From NCBI GenBank assembly GCA_963971575.1, contig OZ020616.1:34576306-34640305 (forward strand): a stretch of DNA of 64,000 nucleotides, read 5' to 3'. Origin of the DNA: Liopterus haemorrhoidalis. Its lineage: Eukaryota > Arthropoda > Insecta > Coleoptera > Dytiscidae. Below, piece after piece: positions 33,721 through 45,003 of the stretch; the stretch's first letter is position 1, and each line of letters begins with the position of its first letter. The translations under genes and the position numbers were made by a program. The notes under the pieces were generated by a model. It was not told the DNA's origin. It saw nothing but the letters and a program-made list of their open reading frames with translations, and made no database searches.

Positions 33721-34695
33721 AGCCTTGAAAATGAGCGCTCTCCACTACAATTGGTGACCATTAAGCAAAGGAATATCCTTGTAGCAACTTCCACATTCGG
33801 GAAAATTTCTTCTATTTATCTGCTTTTATTAGAGTATGTGAGGCTCAGATACTCAAGTCCGCCGATTCATTTGCAAGGTTTTATAATAAAAGTAGTAAAA
33901 CTGTAGTGAAATTGCACTAAAAATTGAGCTTCTATTTTTTCCATGTAAACGACGACTTCGGCATTTTGAGGCCCCCATCAAACCGGGGGCCCTGGGGTCG
34001 TGCCCCATGTGCCCTTATGGAAATGACGGAACTGCTCGTAGGTATACAGTTAATCTGCTTGTTTGCAAGATTCATAATACATATATTTATAAAAATGAAT
34101 TTATATATTTCCTGTGTAATAATTTTCTTTTTATCACCTCTTTCTTTTTATTATTTACATATTGTAATACAGAAAGTAAATATGCAGTGTTACGATTCGT
34201 AACCGAGATGTAACAATGCTGATAATAAGCGCAGTCACAGAAGGCAGTGTGTGACGTCAGGCTCAGTGCCACAACTCATTGAAGCGAATTCAAGGGGGAT
34301 CGTTAAATGTACGCATCACGCAAACACACTTGAGTAAAGATTATTTGTTTCACCTCGTCTTTATTTAGTTATATAAAAAGTTAAGTAATTTTCTTTGTAT
34401 TGATTTTCTGTTATATGTCAAGATAAGTAATGGAATTGTAAAACTTTTCTTGAAAATGTCAAATAAAAAATTCAGTATAATAAAACGTGATTAATTAGTT
34501 TTAATTACGTGTACATGTTGTACTACTTTATTGAATTTAGAGTTTATTTCATCTATCCGATTGAATTCTTTATAATTTTCTTTGTAGTTGCACAAAGAAA
34601 GGACAAGAGAGATTGAACAAAAGAAGATGAACTTCTCTTGAAAATCTCGAATTAAGTATGAAACATGATTAATGCATTTTCTTTAGGCATACATA
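33721..34695. other. unassigned DNA with a hAT-like GC-rich piece
   Basis: A GC-rich piece near 33968-34010 ('gggggccctggggtcgtgcc') resembles hAT MITE interiors but no ends are visible. The rest is AT-rich without open frames of note. Confidence 0.4.
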
Positions 34696-34936
34696 CAGTG
34701 GCGGCGCTAGCTCTTAAAATCTGGAGGGGCCAAGAAATATATGAGTAAAATCTGGGGCAGGGGCAGGAAATATTTGAGGAGGGCATCATTTTTTAAGGAC
34801 AGGTGACAGACAAATGATGACTTAAAAGAAATCTTCACTCGCGCACACATTTTTCTCCAAGCATTTCTGGGGGAGAGCAACTGCGGGTCAGAGCAATTTT
34901 TGACGCCCTCCGGATCCCCCGCTAGCACTGCCACTG
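34696..34936. mobile_element. hAT MITE, 8-bp TSD
   Basis: 241 bp, CAGTGGCGGCGCTAGC to GCTAGCACTGCCACTG, flanked by CATACATA at 34688-34695 and 34937-34944. Confidence 0.88.
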
Positions 34937-35204
34937 CATACATACTCTATGAAAACGAAAAGAAAAGAACGAAAGAGGACTGAGCGAAAAACAATTTTAG
35001 GACAACAGTATAAAATGGAAATCGGAAGAAGTCGTAGAGATAAATTGATAACAGTAATAATAATAACACATACTGTACATTTTAAGGGCTTTGTAGGTAT
35101 GACAACTGTCTGTCTATCTGTATAGTAGAAACTGTAGCTAAACGGCTCAACATAGAATGTTGAAATTTGGCATGCTTATTCAACTCCTTAAACCACATAT
35201 TGGA

Positions 35205-35373
35205 AAAATTGGCTATGGAAAATTAAAGTCCACAGCATGCTTTAGAATTTATTAACTGTCATCACTGTTGTTGTTGTCATAAGTTTATAATTGTTATATA
35301 AAGCTTGCAGTAGACATTATTTTATTTTTCCATAGCCAACCTTTATGTAATTTCTTCTTGAACTCATGGTATA
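35205..35373. mobile_element. partial MITE of the 40344-40534 family
   Basis: Shares 'ggctatggaaaattaaagt', 'gttgttgttgtcata' and 'tcttgaactcatgg' with the full copy at 40344-40534. The first 30 bases are gone. Confidence 0.75.
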
Positions 35374-36088
35374 AGAAAACTATTGACAGTTCAAAAAACA
35401 CATCTCGAGAAAAATATAAACAAATATGTATTAAAAAAATATATATTTTTTTTAAATATTATATGGTATATCAAATGAAACCTCTTAATGCATGGATCAA
35501 CAAGCAATTTTTATTTTTGGAACATCAATTTTTTTATGGGATATTCGCCAAAAATATGTGAATAAAATTTGGTTCCCCACCCTATCTCTCAGAGGGGTTG
35601 ATCTAAAGATCTAAAAAAATCTCCATAATGAACATTGATGGAAACCGGAATAGTTGAAAAGGAATACTTGATCAAATTAGTATTTCGAGAAATGCAAATC
35701 TTTTAGTGTCGTTGATAAAAAAAAAATTATTGTGGTATCAAAACAAAGCTCTTAAGACGTAGATTAAGGAACGAAAGATAGATTTTTAAAATTCGTTTGT
35801 ATAAACATGATTTGAACTAAATATGTGCTAAAAAAGTTCTTGCCCCGCACCCTTTTACCCTTTTTAGGGGTTGAACTAAAAATCTGAAAAAATATAGGTA
35901 ATGTACAATGATTTGAGTCGGAAACGAACGAGTGGTATTTTTGATCAGATTGTGTTTCTGAAAATTATTGCAATTTTTATGTTTTTGACAAAATTAATTA
36001 TTTTTTTAATTCATGGCTAAATTAAGGCTAATAATACTATTGATTTTTTGTATTTATGGCTAAGATAATGTGTGTCTTTGTTTGAAAT

Positions 36089-36198
<110 letters not shown>

Positions 36199-36254
36199 CA
36201 GCTGAGATCCCAATACATATGTGTAGACTCTACGCATATGAACACCACACTACA

Positions 36255-36630
36255 CACTACACTGTTGAGGCCGGGCCCTCCCAAATATTTCTCTGGCCCC
36301 CAGTTGCTCTCCATCCAAAATTGCTCTGAGAAAAATTAAATGTGTAATGCAACAAGGAGGATGTTTTGTTTTTTAAGGAAGTTATTCTTTCATCATTGTT
36401 ATTTTAGAGGTGAGGGCCTTTTTTTTGCTCATCACTCGTATTATAGAGATGAGAACCGATTTTTTTTTGGTCATCACTTGTATTTTTGTGCTGAGGACCT
36501 TTGTTTTGTAGGTCATCACGTATATTTACACACTTCTCCAAAAGATGATGATGCCCTATCCCTGGCCTCGCCATATTTTCCTCAACTATATCCTGGCCCC
36601 TCCAGATTTTAATAGTCAGCGCCGCCACTG
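36255..36630. mobile_element. hAT fragment related to 34696-34936
   Basis: Ends with the complement of CAGTGGCGGCGCTGAC at 36630 and shares 'aaaatctggaggggcca' on the minus strand with that MITE. The left end and target duplication are not visible. Confidence 0.6.
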
Positions 36631-36664
36631 TTCAAGTGTATACGTAACGCTCCCCATAACCCCA

Positions 36665-37545
36665 CAAATATTCATTGGATTAATGTTCCGTATGAGTCCA
36701 CCACACATAACTCGTCAGATAGACCGTGTATTCTAGTTGGAATGAGATTTGGTCTTGACGAAGCGCCGCCCCTTTCTTTCAAAACATAACATTTACGATT
36801 CACTTCCAATATTTTTATTCAAAACTGAAATCTAAATAAGTATGTACTTGATAGTTATCCGTTCCGAAATCCAAGCAATTATTTAATAAGTGTTTACATT
36901 TAGCTCCCATTAACGTTTTTAAAGAAAAACTTGAATGATAAAATTTCAGTATTTATACGCTTTAAGTCACATTTAAATGGTTTAAATTAGATTTATACTA
37001 TACATATTTTGAAGAATATTAACATTATTAAAAGAGAGGATCCTCAAAAATATCAATATATTCTGACCTTCCAGTTTTATGTCTGAAATAGAACATTCCG
37101 TTTTTCGTCGCATTCATAGGTACTAAATTATGTAAATGTATTAAAACTGTATAAAGCGTTTATATATCTTCACTATATGCAAACAATCAATGATAAAATT
37201 AATTAGGTTAGGATTAGTTAGCAATAATTTTAGACAGAAAAAACTTAAACTTGCTAGATGTATATAAACAGGTACTCATAAGGAATTTTTACCTGTTTCC
37301 AATGAGATTTATAGGATACGTATTTTGAAAAACATTAACTTCGTAAAGAGTTCCAAAATTATCAGTTACATATATTCAAACGTTCCTTGTGTTAAAAACC
37401 GTATTTTTCTGCCAACTACAGATGCATGAATGATTACTATTGGCTCCCCACTCTTACGACCATACCTTCTCGTTTCTAACGTTATAATATAATTCATTCT
37501 AAGCATACAAGCCTAGTTGCGGTGGACTAATACGGAACATTAACC
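36665..37545 (+). mobile_element. TIR element, unfilled copy of the 774-1915 family
   Basis: TTAATGTTCCGTATGAGTCC near 36679 and its near-complement near 37525-37545 form the ends. The body matches the flanks of the mariner at 999-1690. No coding. Confidence 0.65.
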
Positions 37546-37554
37546 CAAAAAATA

Positions 37555-37798
37555 TTTGTTTTCTTCTTAACAACAATTTTTATCATATACATTTTTGCTG
37601 TTAAGTAAACAATAAGGGGGATATTTCTAAAGATTAGTTTTAGGATGTCTCGGCGTTTAGCCTCGTTGCAGAAATAAAGGCCGATGTAAAATAAATAAAT
37701 AGTTTTAGGATGTCCTCCATAACTCCCCAGATATTCATCTAATTGAAAAAATGCACAGAACAAATCAGATTTGTTTTCTGGTTATAAACAATTTTTGT
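37555..37798. repeat. single diverged unit of the 148-bp satellite
   Basis: 'atttttgctgttaagtaaac', 'gatattcatctaattgaaaa' and 'agatttgttttct' follow the order of the satellite unit. The mariner begins abruptly inside it. Confidence 0.6.
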
Positions 37799-38738
37799 TT
37801 CGATGTTTCAAAAGTGATGATTTCAGTGTCGATGACAAACATCGTTCAGGTCAGCCGAAGAAGTTCGACGACGAGGAATTGCAGGCGCTAATCGATGAAG
37901 ATCCGTGTCAATCTCAACATGAGCTCGCGGAATTGTTGAATGTTGATCGATCAACAATTTCTGTGCGTTTGGCAGCCATTGTAAAGATTTACAAAGATGG
38001 GAGATGGGTGCCTTACGAACTGAAAGAAGGAGACATCGAGAGGCGCAAAACCATGTCTGAAATCTTGCTTGCCAGGCAAAAAAGAAAAGGTTTTTTGCAT
38101 CGTATTGTGGCTGGAGACGAAAAGTGGATATATTTCGATAATCCCAAACGAAGGAAATCCATTTGCGACCGCATCGATGTCAAAGCGGAACATTCACGGC
38201 AATAAACTAATGCTCTGTATATGGTTGGACCAGAAGGGTGTAGTGTATCATGAGCTATTAAAGCAGAGCCAAACCATCACTGCCGAACTTTACCAACAAC
38301 AATTGCTCCATTTAAGCAACGCATTAAAGAATAAGCGGCCGGAATATGCAAAGAGATCTTCCAGCACGATAACGCTAGACCACATGTTGGAAAGATTGTA
38401 AAGGCCACCTTGTAAGCACTTGGCTAGGACGTTTTACCTCACCCGCCGTATTCACCAGACATTGCTCCATCAGATTATCACTTGTTCAAATCGATGGCAC
38501 ACGGGCTTTCGGGTCAACAGTTGAACAATTATGAAGAAATAAAAAAATGGCTCAATGAATGGATCGCTTCGAAGGACGAGTCGTTTTTCCGTCACGGAAT
38601 ACAACAACTGCCAAACAGATGGGAAAAAATAATAGCTAGCGATGGCAAATACTTTGTATATTGTATTTTTTCATGTTTTTTCACAATAAAGTCATTTCTG
38701 GAAGTAAAATAAACGAACCGAATTAATTCACACACCTA
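37799..38738 (+). pseudogene. Mos1-like (mauritiana group) mariner transposase pseudogene
   Basis: The frame opens FRCFKSDDFSVDDKHRSGQP, continues with LQALIDEDPCQSQHELAELL (second helix-turn-helix), GRWVPYELKEGDIERRKTMS and HRIVAGDEKWIYFDNPKRR. The first catalytic Asp is at 38116-38118. The frame shifts near 38165-38180, then again before QHDNA (Asp at 38368-38370). That frame has stops at 38413 and 38425 before SPDIAPSDYHLF (Asp at 38473-38475). Second and third Asp are 34 residues apart, the mariner DD34D rule. The end is ASDGKYF and a 3' TIR whose complement begins AGGTGTGTGAATTAATTCGG. The first third of the first DNA-binding domain and the 5' TIR are missing, so it cannot be mobilised as a normal element. 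Confidence 0.9.
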
Positions 38739-38971
38739 ATACATTCGATAGCTCTACCTAACTTCTCCCTTTCCTTCGCACCACGGGGCCTGCGGGTCCT
38801 TAGCTATGGCACTGATTCTATCATGAGACCAAATTTCGTAAAAATATTATGTCCAGCCGTTTTTATGTGAATCTGACAGACAAAAAGTATTTTTTTGCCC
38901 ATACCGCCTTATAATCATCTGAAACGTGTAAAAACCAAATAGGATGCCGAAAAAATAAATAAACAGATATA
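38739..38971. other. unassigned spacer
   Basis: No recognised feature. It contains a weak family A-like phrase ('ccaaatttcgtaaaaatatt'). Confidence 0.35.
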
Positions 38972-39129
38972 CAGACCAATTCTGTAACTCAGTTACTATG
39001 ATCATTGTAACTAAATTTGTCTCTATGAGCAAGGTCAGTTACTATCATGAATGAAAGTCATTATACTTTTTATAATATTTTATCTTGTAATAACGTTACT
39101 ACACAGTAAATTTTTACAGAATTTATCTG
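38972..39129. mobile_element. 158-bp MITE (CAGACCAATTCTGTAA)
   Basis: Ends CAGACCAATTCTGTAA and TTTACAGAATTTATCTG. Copies at 44316-44470 and 54060-54217 share 'gtagtaacgttactac' and 'ttcattcatgatagtaact' in the opposite orientation. No convincing target duplication, so the superfamily is open. Confidence 0.75.
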
Positions 39130-39431
39130 ATAACCTCCAATTTTATTAATATAGATTATGTTTCACCGTCAAATTTCGAATACTTCTATTCAACATATTA
39201 CAAAAATAAAACTTTATTTATTGTTTAACTTTGGTATTTCTAATTTCTTTTTATTGATTCAGAGCTTGCATGCATCCTTTTTTATTGTTGTAGTATTTTG
39301 TAAAGAATTACAAAGGAATGTCATTAAATATAAAAAATAATTTTAAAAAAGTCGTTTTTCATCATAATGATTTACAAAAATATACCATTTCTTTCTCAAT
39401 ATCCTTATATTTCAAATGTATTTGTTATCAG

Positions 39432-39483
39432 ATGCACGAAACTAATTCTAGATATTGCGAGTATCATTTCAAATCAAATACAG
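39432..39483 (+). CDS. possible host exon with CxxH motif
   Basis: 52 bases between 'tttgttatcag' and G|gtacgt, both good splice sites. In one frame it reads MHETNSRYCEYHFKSNT, where CEYH could be half of a zinc site. It cannot follow exon b directly, because that phase gives a stop after four codons, so another exon would have to lie between, or this belongs to another gene, or it is chance. No repeat copy of it occurs in the window. Confidence 0.3.
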
Positions 39484-39678
39484 GTACGTATCAGCCCAGT
39501 GACGCTTTTTCACAGATTTCACTTACAATCAATATATTAATGATCTTTGTTTACTTTAGCAGGGCCGGACCAAGATAATTTCACGTTACGGTTGAACCGA
39601 CTCCTTGAGAGGCGGTTCTAAGTTTTTATTTTTATGTTAAATTATCTGGAGTAAATGATCTACCAGAAACCCTTAAGT

Positions 39679-40233
39679 GGGTTTTACACGATTCAATTAA
39701 TTGATCAATTAACTGAAAAAGTTGACATTCAATTAATTGATGTGTGTAAAGCGTAAAAATTTCGTCAATTAATTGATCAATTAATTGACAAAAAAATTGA
39801 TCAATTTATTTTGAAAATAGAACAAGTTCTATTTTTCGTCAATTTTTCATAAATTTTTTAGGGAATTCTAGGTATATTTTTATCTGTTAAGATATTGCCA
39901 ACTGTTTAGTTGTAGCATAACCTCGAAACATATTATTTGTGTTTCGGTTTCAAATCTAACATAACCTCAAACGTTCTAATTTATCATCATCTAGGTTATT
40001 TCTTTTGTTTTTGTTCACAGCTCGTAATTTTGTGAAGATTTTTTCAATATTTTCATTTTGATAAATATCTCAACATGTTTTACAGTAGGTAATGTAAAAA
40101 TTTTCAAAAAAATTGGTAAATAAATTGATGTGTGTAAAGTGAAGTTCTCAAGGTTACCAATAAATTTTTCAATTAATTGACAAAAAACTTGATCAATTGG
40201 TTGATCAATTAATTGAACTGTGTAAAACTAACT
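39679..40233. mobile_element. MITE with repeated TCAATTAATTGA motifs
   Basis: The ends are near-complements: TTTTACACGATTCAATTAAT and ATTAATTGAACTGTGTAAAA. The palindrome TCAATTAATTGA or TTGATCAATTAATTGA occurs several times near each end, in both directions, and 'ttgatgtgtgtaaag' occurs in both halves. Confidence 0.7.
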
Positions 40234-40343
40234 TTATACCGCCACTCATATGTCTGTCTGTCTGTTCGATAGAAAATGGAGCCAAACTGCTGGACCTAGA
40301 AAGTTGAAATTTAGTATGCTTGCATAATTCTTTGAGCCATATA

Positions 40344-40534
40344 CCATGAGTTCAAAAATAAATTACATAATGGTTGGCTATGGAAAATTAAAGTCAACAG
40401 AATGCTGTAGAATTAATTAACAGTCATCACTGTTGTTGTTGTCATATGTTTATAATTGTTATATAAAGCTTGCAGTAGACATTATTTTATTTTTCCATAG
40501 TCAACCTTTATGTAATTTCTTCTTGAACTCATGG
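40344..40534. mobile_element. MITE with TA target duplication
   Basis: 191 bp. CCATGAGTTCAAAAATAAAT at the left pairs with the complement at the right end (GAACTCATGG), flanked by TA (40342-40343, 40535-40536). Subterminal 'ggctatggaaaattaaagt' is also inverted. Confidence 0.85.
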
Positions 40535-40631
40535 TATAAGAAAACTATTGAGAGTTCAAAAAATACATCGCGAGAAAAATATAAACAAATATGTAATTAA
40601 TGAAAAGATATTTATATTTTAGACCTGTAGA

Positions 40632-40664
<33 letters not shown>
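40632..40664. repeat. (TA)n microsatellite
   Basis: About 16 TA units. Confidence 0.9.
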
Positions 40665-40668
<4 letters not shown>

Positions 40669-40688
40669 ATAGGTTTCTTGACGATTGG

Positions 40689-40774
40689 TATATAAATAAA
40701 ACAATATTCTCTTGGTATTCGTCAGGTTATATCACAATATAACCTGACGAATACCAAGAGAATATTGTTTTATT

Positions 40775-40780
<6 letters not shown>
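40689..40780. repeat. perfect 44-bp hairpin
   Basis: Arm 40689-40732 (TATATAAATAAAACAATATT and on) is exactly complementary to 40737-40780, with a CACA loop. A (TA)n run follows. Confidence 0.9.

Positions 40781-40848
<68 letters not shown>
40775..40848. repeat. (TA)n microsatellite
   Basis: About 36 TA units with one CA interruption, directly after the hairpin. Confidence 0.9.
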
Positions 40849-40853
<5 letters not shown>

Positions 40854-42245
40854 GAATATTAAGCAATTTTTATACACATTAGCATATTTAATTTAGTAAA
40901 TTTCATTATTATTTTGACAAAAAATAATTATAAATACTTGCATTTTAAATTTTTTGTCATTGTGACGTAGCTGCCACCAGTGAATATTCTGGGAATTAGT
41001 ATTCGAAGTACGTGTATTATTTCACTTTTGAGTGCATTAATACATTCATGTTATCTCTTGCTAATATTGTCAAATATAAAGTTTGTTGTTTAACTCATTT
41101 TATATTTTAATCATTTGTTTCTAAAATTAACGAAAATGAAAAACTAATGGGTATCATTGATATCATTTGTGCACGTATTAATTTAAGATACTCGTGTGGC
41201 CAGCTACGTCACTAAAGGCGGCGTTTGAAATTGTTTAATATTTAATAGTTAAAAACTTTCTTATAATAATAATAATTATTATTATTATTTATTTTGCCAA
41301 TTATTCCATACATGTAAATATATTTAAATACAAATTATGTAATGATATATTAATTTTCTTTTTGCTTCATAATATTTTCTGATTGCTATTCTTTGAGGTG
41401 CAACTACTACAGTTTATTAATTTAATATCACCCTACAAGTCTATTTTGAGTGGTAAATTTCAAATGAAATCTCTTAAAGCGAGGATAAACTAATAAAGTT
41501 TTATTTTTGAAAAATCAAATATCTTTATAAGTTTTTTGCCAAAAATATTAAAACACATTTATTCCCTGCCCTATTTCCCAGAGAGTTTGATCTAAAAATC
41601 TGAATAAAACCTCAATAATGTACACTGATGAAAACCCTAATAATTCAAGAGGAATTTTTGAGCAGATTAGTTTTTCGAAAAATATCGAATTATTTGTGTC
41701 GTTGAAATAAAGATTATTATTATTTTATTTTTATTTTTATTTTCATTTTTTAATTTATTGCGATTTGAAGAAATCTCTAAAAATATATCTTAGATGAAGG
41801 AACAAAAATTAGTTTTTTTCAAGTTCTTTATTTTAACACGATTTTTGCCAAAAATGTGCTATAAAATTTTTGTCCGAAACCTTATAACCCAGGAGGGTTA
41901 TTTTAAAAATCTGAACAAATATCTTAGTGCACATTAATGTGAACCAGAATAGCACAACAAGAATTTTTGTTCTGAGTATTTCAAGAGTTATAGAATTTTT
42001 GCAACACAGTGCTTACATTATTTATCTGCCTGACTGGAGAACTGGATAGATATAGCAGGGTCTTGAAGCGAACCTATATCGTAATTAAGTTGTCTTGTAA
42101 GTCTCTGAATCAAGTGAGTTATTCTTTAAGGATTCTCTATTCAAGTTATTCTTTGAAAAGTTATCGAAATTTATGATTTTTAATATGTACCCACAATTTG
42201 TTATCACTTACTAAATACCTACAAAACCCTGAAATGAGTGAAAAT

Positions 42246-43169
42246 TTACAATCAACTTTACAAACAATTTTTTATGAAAACCTTAACTTTTTATTTATTT
42301 GATCTTAGCTACTATGGCCATTAACCAAGATTAATGTTTTATTTATTTTATTTTTCTATACTTTTTAAACCTTAATACTATAAATACAAAAACAATCATC
42401 CATGCTATTACTAGGACTTGAACTAGGAATGACGAGTATTAAATATATCTGGAACCGGATACTCGATACCATTCCCCGGTTAATACCGGCTAGAATGCTT
42501 TTCTTAGGAGTTGAGGCCAGTGCGTCAACTGCGCAGAAACCAGAATTCGCACAGTTACTTAGTCGCTTAGTTACTGAGCAATGGACGTAGATCCCAAGAT
42601 TATTAAAGTATAAGGTTGTCTCGTAACTTGTAGTGGTGGGGGTAAATAGAGAGGCTACGCCTCATCCGTATGCTAACGGGACGTCAGTCTTTGTTTATCG
42701 TATATGTTATATGCACGTTAAGTTTGATGTTTGGCTATAGCTATAAAAATATCGTTTAATTTTTTGACTTTCTGTTTGTTTTCATTTCTTTTTTCTTCTA
42801 AAGGAATGTTTCTTCGTTCTAAATAATTTTTCTTACATTCATTTTTGATGTGAAAAGAATAATATGGGAAATATTTCAATATTTTAATTTAGGGTGTCCC
42901 GTCGTAACTACCCTAATATTCATCAAATTGAAAAAATGCATAAAACAAATTAGATTTGTTTTCTTATAAACAATTTTTATTGTATAGTTTTTTCTGCTTT
43001 TTTTTTAGTATTAGTTTTAACCCAGAAACTCCCCCTAAGAAAGAAAATTTTGAGATATTGTGCCTATGTTTGATTCTGGTTCTACTCTATTGTACCAAAT
43101 TTCATTAAAATGCGTCCAGGCGTTTTAAAAAACAGATATAACCTCCAATTTTATTAAGTACTATACTGT
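42246..43169. other. mixed DNA including a satellite unit
   Basis: 42830-43020 is a diverged 148-bp satellite unit ('catcaaattgaaaaaatgca', 'agatttgttttctt'). 42400-42600 holds a 62-codon frame with no motif and resembles, loosely and in reverse, 43520-43615, so the two may be ends of an old element. Confidence 0.45.
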
Positions 43170-43429
43170 TATTGAGAAGTGACATTACCGTTGGCGGCGC
43201 TGTAATACAAGGCAATATGGCTGAATTGTCTAGTATTCAGCTGTGAATATGCTAACAGGGAACAGGTTAATTTAAGCACAGTACATTTTTATTTTATGAA
43301 AATGTATCTATTGACGTTCTAACAAAAAACCAACACTAGAACATATGTAATAATTTCACACAGTACTACAGTCACGTAGTACAATATTTGACCACCAGAC
43401 TGCGTATCCGAGCGTGTCAGTTCTCAATA
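43170..43429. mobile_element. MITE-like inverted repeat element
   Basis: TATTGAGAAGTGACA at 43170 and its near-complement TGTCAGTTCTCAATA ending at 43429. Target duplication not clear. Confidence 0.5.
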
Positions 43430-44133
43430 GCAATTTGTTTTATATTTTTATTTAAATATACCTAAAATTATATTTGTATTCGATTTTATTGTTATTTATC
43501 AACTATAATACAAATATAAGGTAAATACGGGTAGCGGGTAATTAAAATCGGAACCCGGAACCAAGTTAACGGGTCGGGTACTGGGTACCCATAGTCATTC
43601 TTAATTCCAACCCGAGCCTCCCTGGTCTAACAGTCAATACTCCACTATATTGACAACTACACCATAGTGACCGCCAAAACTAACTTGAACACTATACAAT
43701 TACTTAATTATACTGTTAATATGACAACAACATTAAACGTTAAACGTGGATACCCAAAAATTGAGATAGGGGAAAGTAGCCATATTTCGGATAGCTTTTG
43801 TAATTGGTTAATTTTGTTGGGATAAAAAATAAATTTTTGAGATATTAATGAAATCATAATTTATTTAGAAGCTTATAGAAACCAAATATATAGGACCAAG
43901 TCATTTATTACGAATCGTGCTACAGAAAATTAACTGTACTACACTTTTCGTAAAATAAAAATTTCGGACCAGTCTCCAAATTTCGGACACCCTATCCGAA
44001 ATTATGACACTGATCAAAAACTCGTTAATATTTACAAATAATTACATACAATAAGTAAATACCTTAATAATTAAGATTTTTCGCAGAATTCTCAAAGATA
44101 CGCCTTTTTCTTGTGACTGTTTGCAGTCTAACA

Positions 44134-44311
44134 TAGTGTTTCTCAAACTGTGGTCCGCCAGTCAGTTCATGGTGGTCCGCGAATACAAAATTTGATTAGT
44201 ATTAATAATGGGATTTTTCGCAAAAAAACATTTTTTCTTGATGTTGGTGGTCCGCGGTTAACGTAGAATTCAGAAAGTGGTCCGCAACTGTCGCAAGTTT
44301 GAGAAACACTG
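44134..44311. mobile_element. hAT MITE, 8-bp TSD
   Basis: 178 bp, TAGTGTTTCTCAAACT to AGTTTGAGAAACACTG, flanked by GTCTAACA at 44126-44133 and 44312-44319. Contains repeated 'gtggtccgc'. Confidence 0.9.
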
Positions 44312-44315
44312 GTCT

Positions 44316-44470
44316 AACAGATCAATTCTGTAAAAATTTACTGTGTAGTAACGTTACTACAAGATAAAATATTATAAAAAGTATAATGACTTTCATTCAT
44401 GATAGTAACTGTCCTTGCTCATAGTGACAAATTTAATTACAATGATCATAGTAACTGAGTTAAATTGTTT
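44316..44470. mobile_element. MITE of the 38972-39129 family
   Basis: 'cagatcaattctgtaaaaat' and 'gtagtaacgttactac' match. The right end is eroded. Confidence 0.75.
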
Positions 44471-44563
44471 GGCTTCAGTTTAAACTTTTTAAAATTTTGT
44501 CATTAAGAATATATCTTAAAAAAACTACTTGTTGACAGTTTGAATGTTTTGAATGGTCTATTT

Positions 44564-44926
44564 CAGAGGTACTCAACCTTTTCATACCCACCGCCCACTT
44601 AAGCATCTCTATTGGTAGAAAAATTTTCATACCGCCCACCTGTTGTATAATAATAATAACTTACCAAATACTTTCGCAAAATTTAGCTGCAAAAATCTTT
44701 ATAAAACAACTTACTGCATCATCTCTTATTATTAAACACAACAAATATACATGCACCAAAACGTGGCAACGTTGGATGTCATTAAATTTCCATTTTAATG
44801 TTTTTAAAACGTCAATTAAATTTAAAAAAAACGGTAAGTAGCCAGCATTGGACAAAACCTCTACCGCCCACCAAAAAATTCCTACCGCCCACTGGTGGGC
44901 GGTAGGGACCAGGTTGAGCACCACTG
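44564..44926. mobile_element. hAT MITE, 8-bp TSD
   Basis: 363 bp, CAGAGGTACTCAACCTTTTC to GGTTGAGCACCACTG, flanked by GTCTATTT at 44556-44563 and 44927-44934. 'accgcccac' motifs cluster near both ends. The 107-codon frame across it is not a gene. Confidence 0.92.
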
Positions 44927-45003
44927 GTCTATTTAATGATGCAAGAATAAACTTGCTATGTTTATCTATACAGCCGTATCTCAATACTTCCCAAGCGCCC
45001 TAC

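Larger units (their letters stand above)
40236..42245 (+). mobile_element. family A-related copy with several insertions
   Basis: Begins with a short TGTC run and 'gttgaaatttagtatgcttg', and ends 'tacctacaaaaccct' at 42236. 'gtcctgaaaccttataaccc'-type and 'gaatttttgttctgag' blocks match the family A body. It contains a TA-flanked MITE, (TA)n tracts, a 44-bp hairpin and about 0.6 kb of unassigned DNA (40850-41400). Confidence 0.65.

Noticed and set aside
44661..44984. 107-codon minus-strand frame
   Set aside because: Runs across both ends of a hAT MITE with a clear 8-bp duplication. Low-complexity hydrophobic sequence with no motif.
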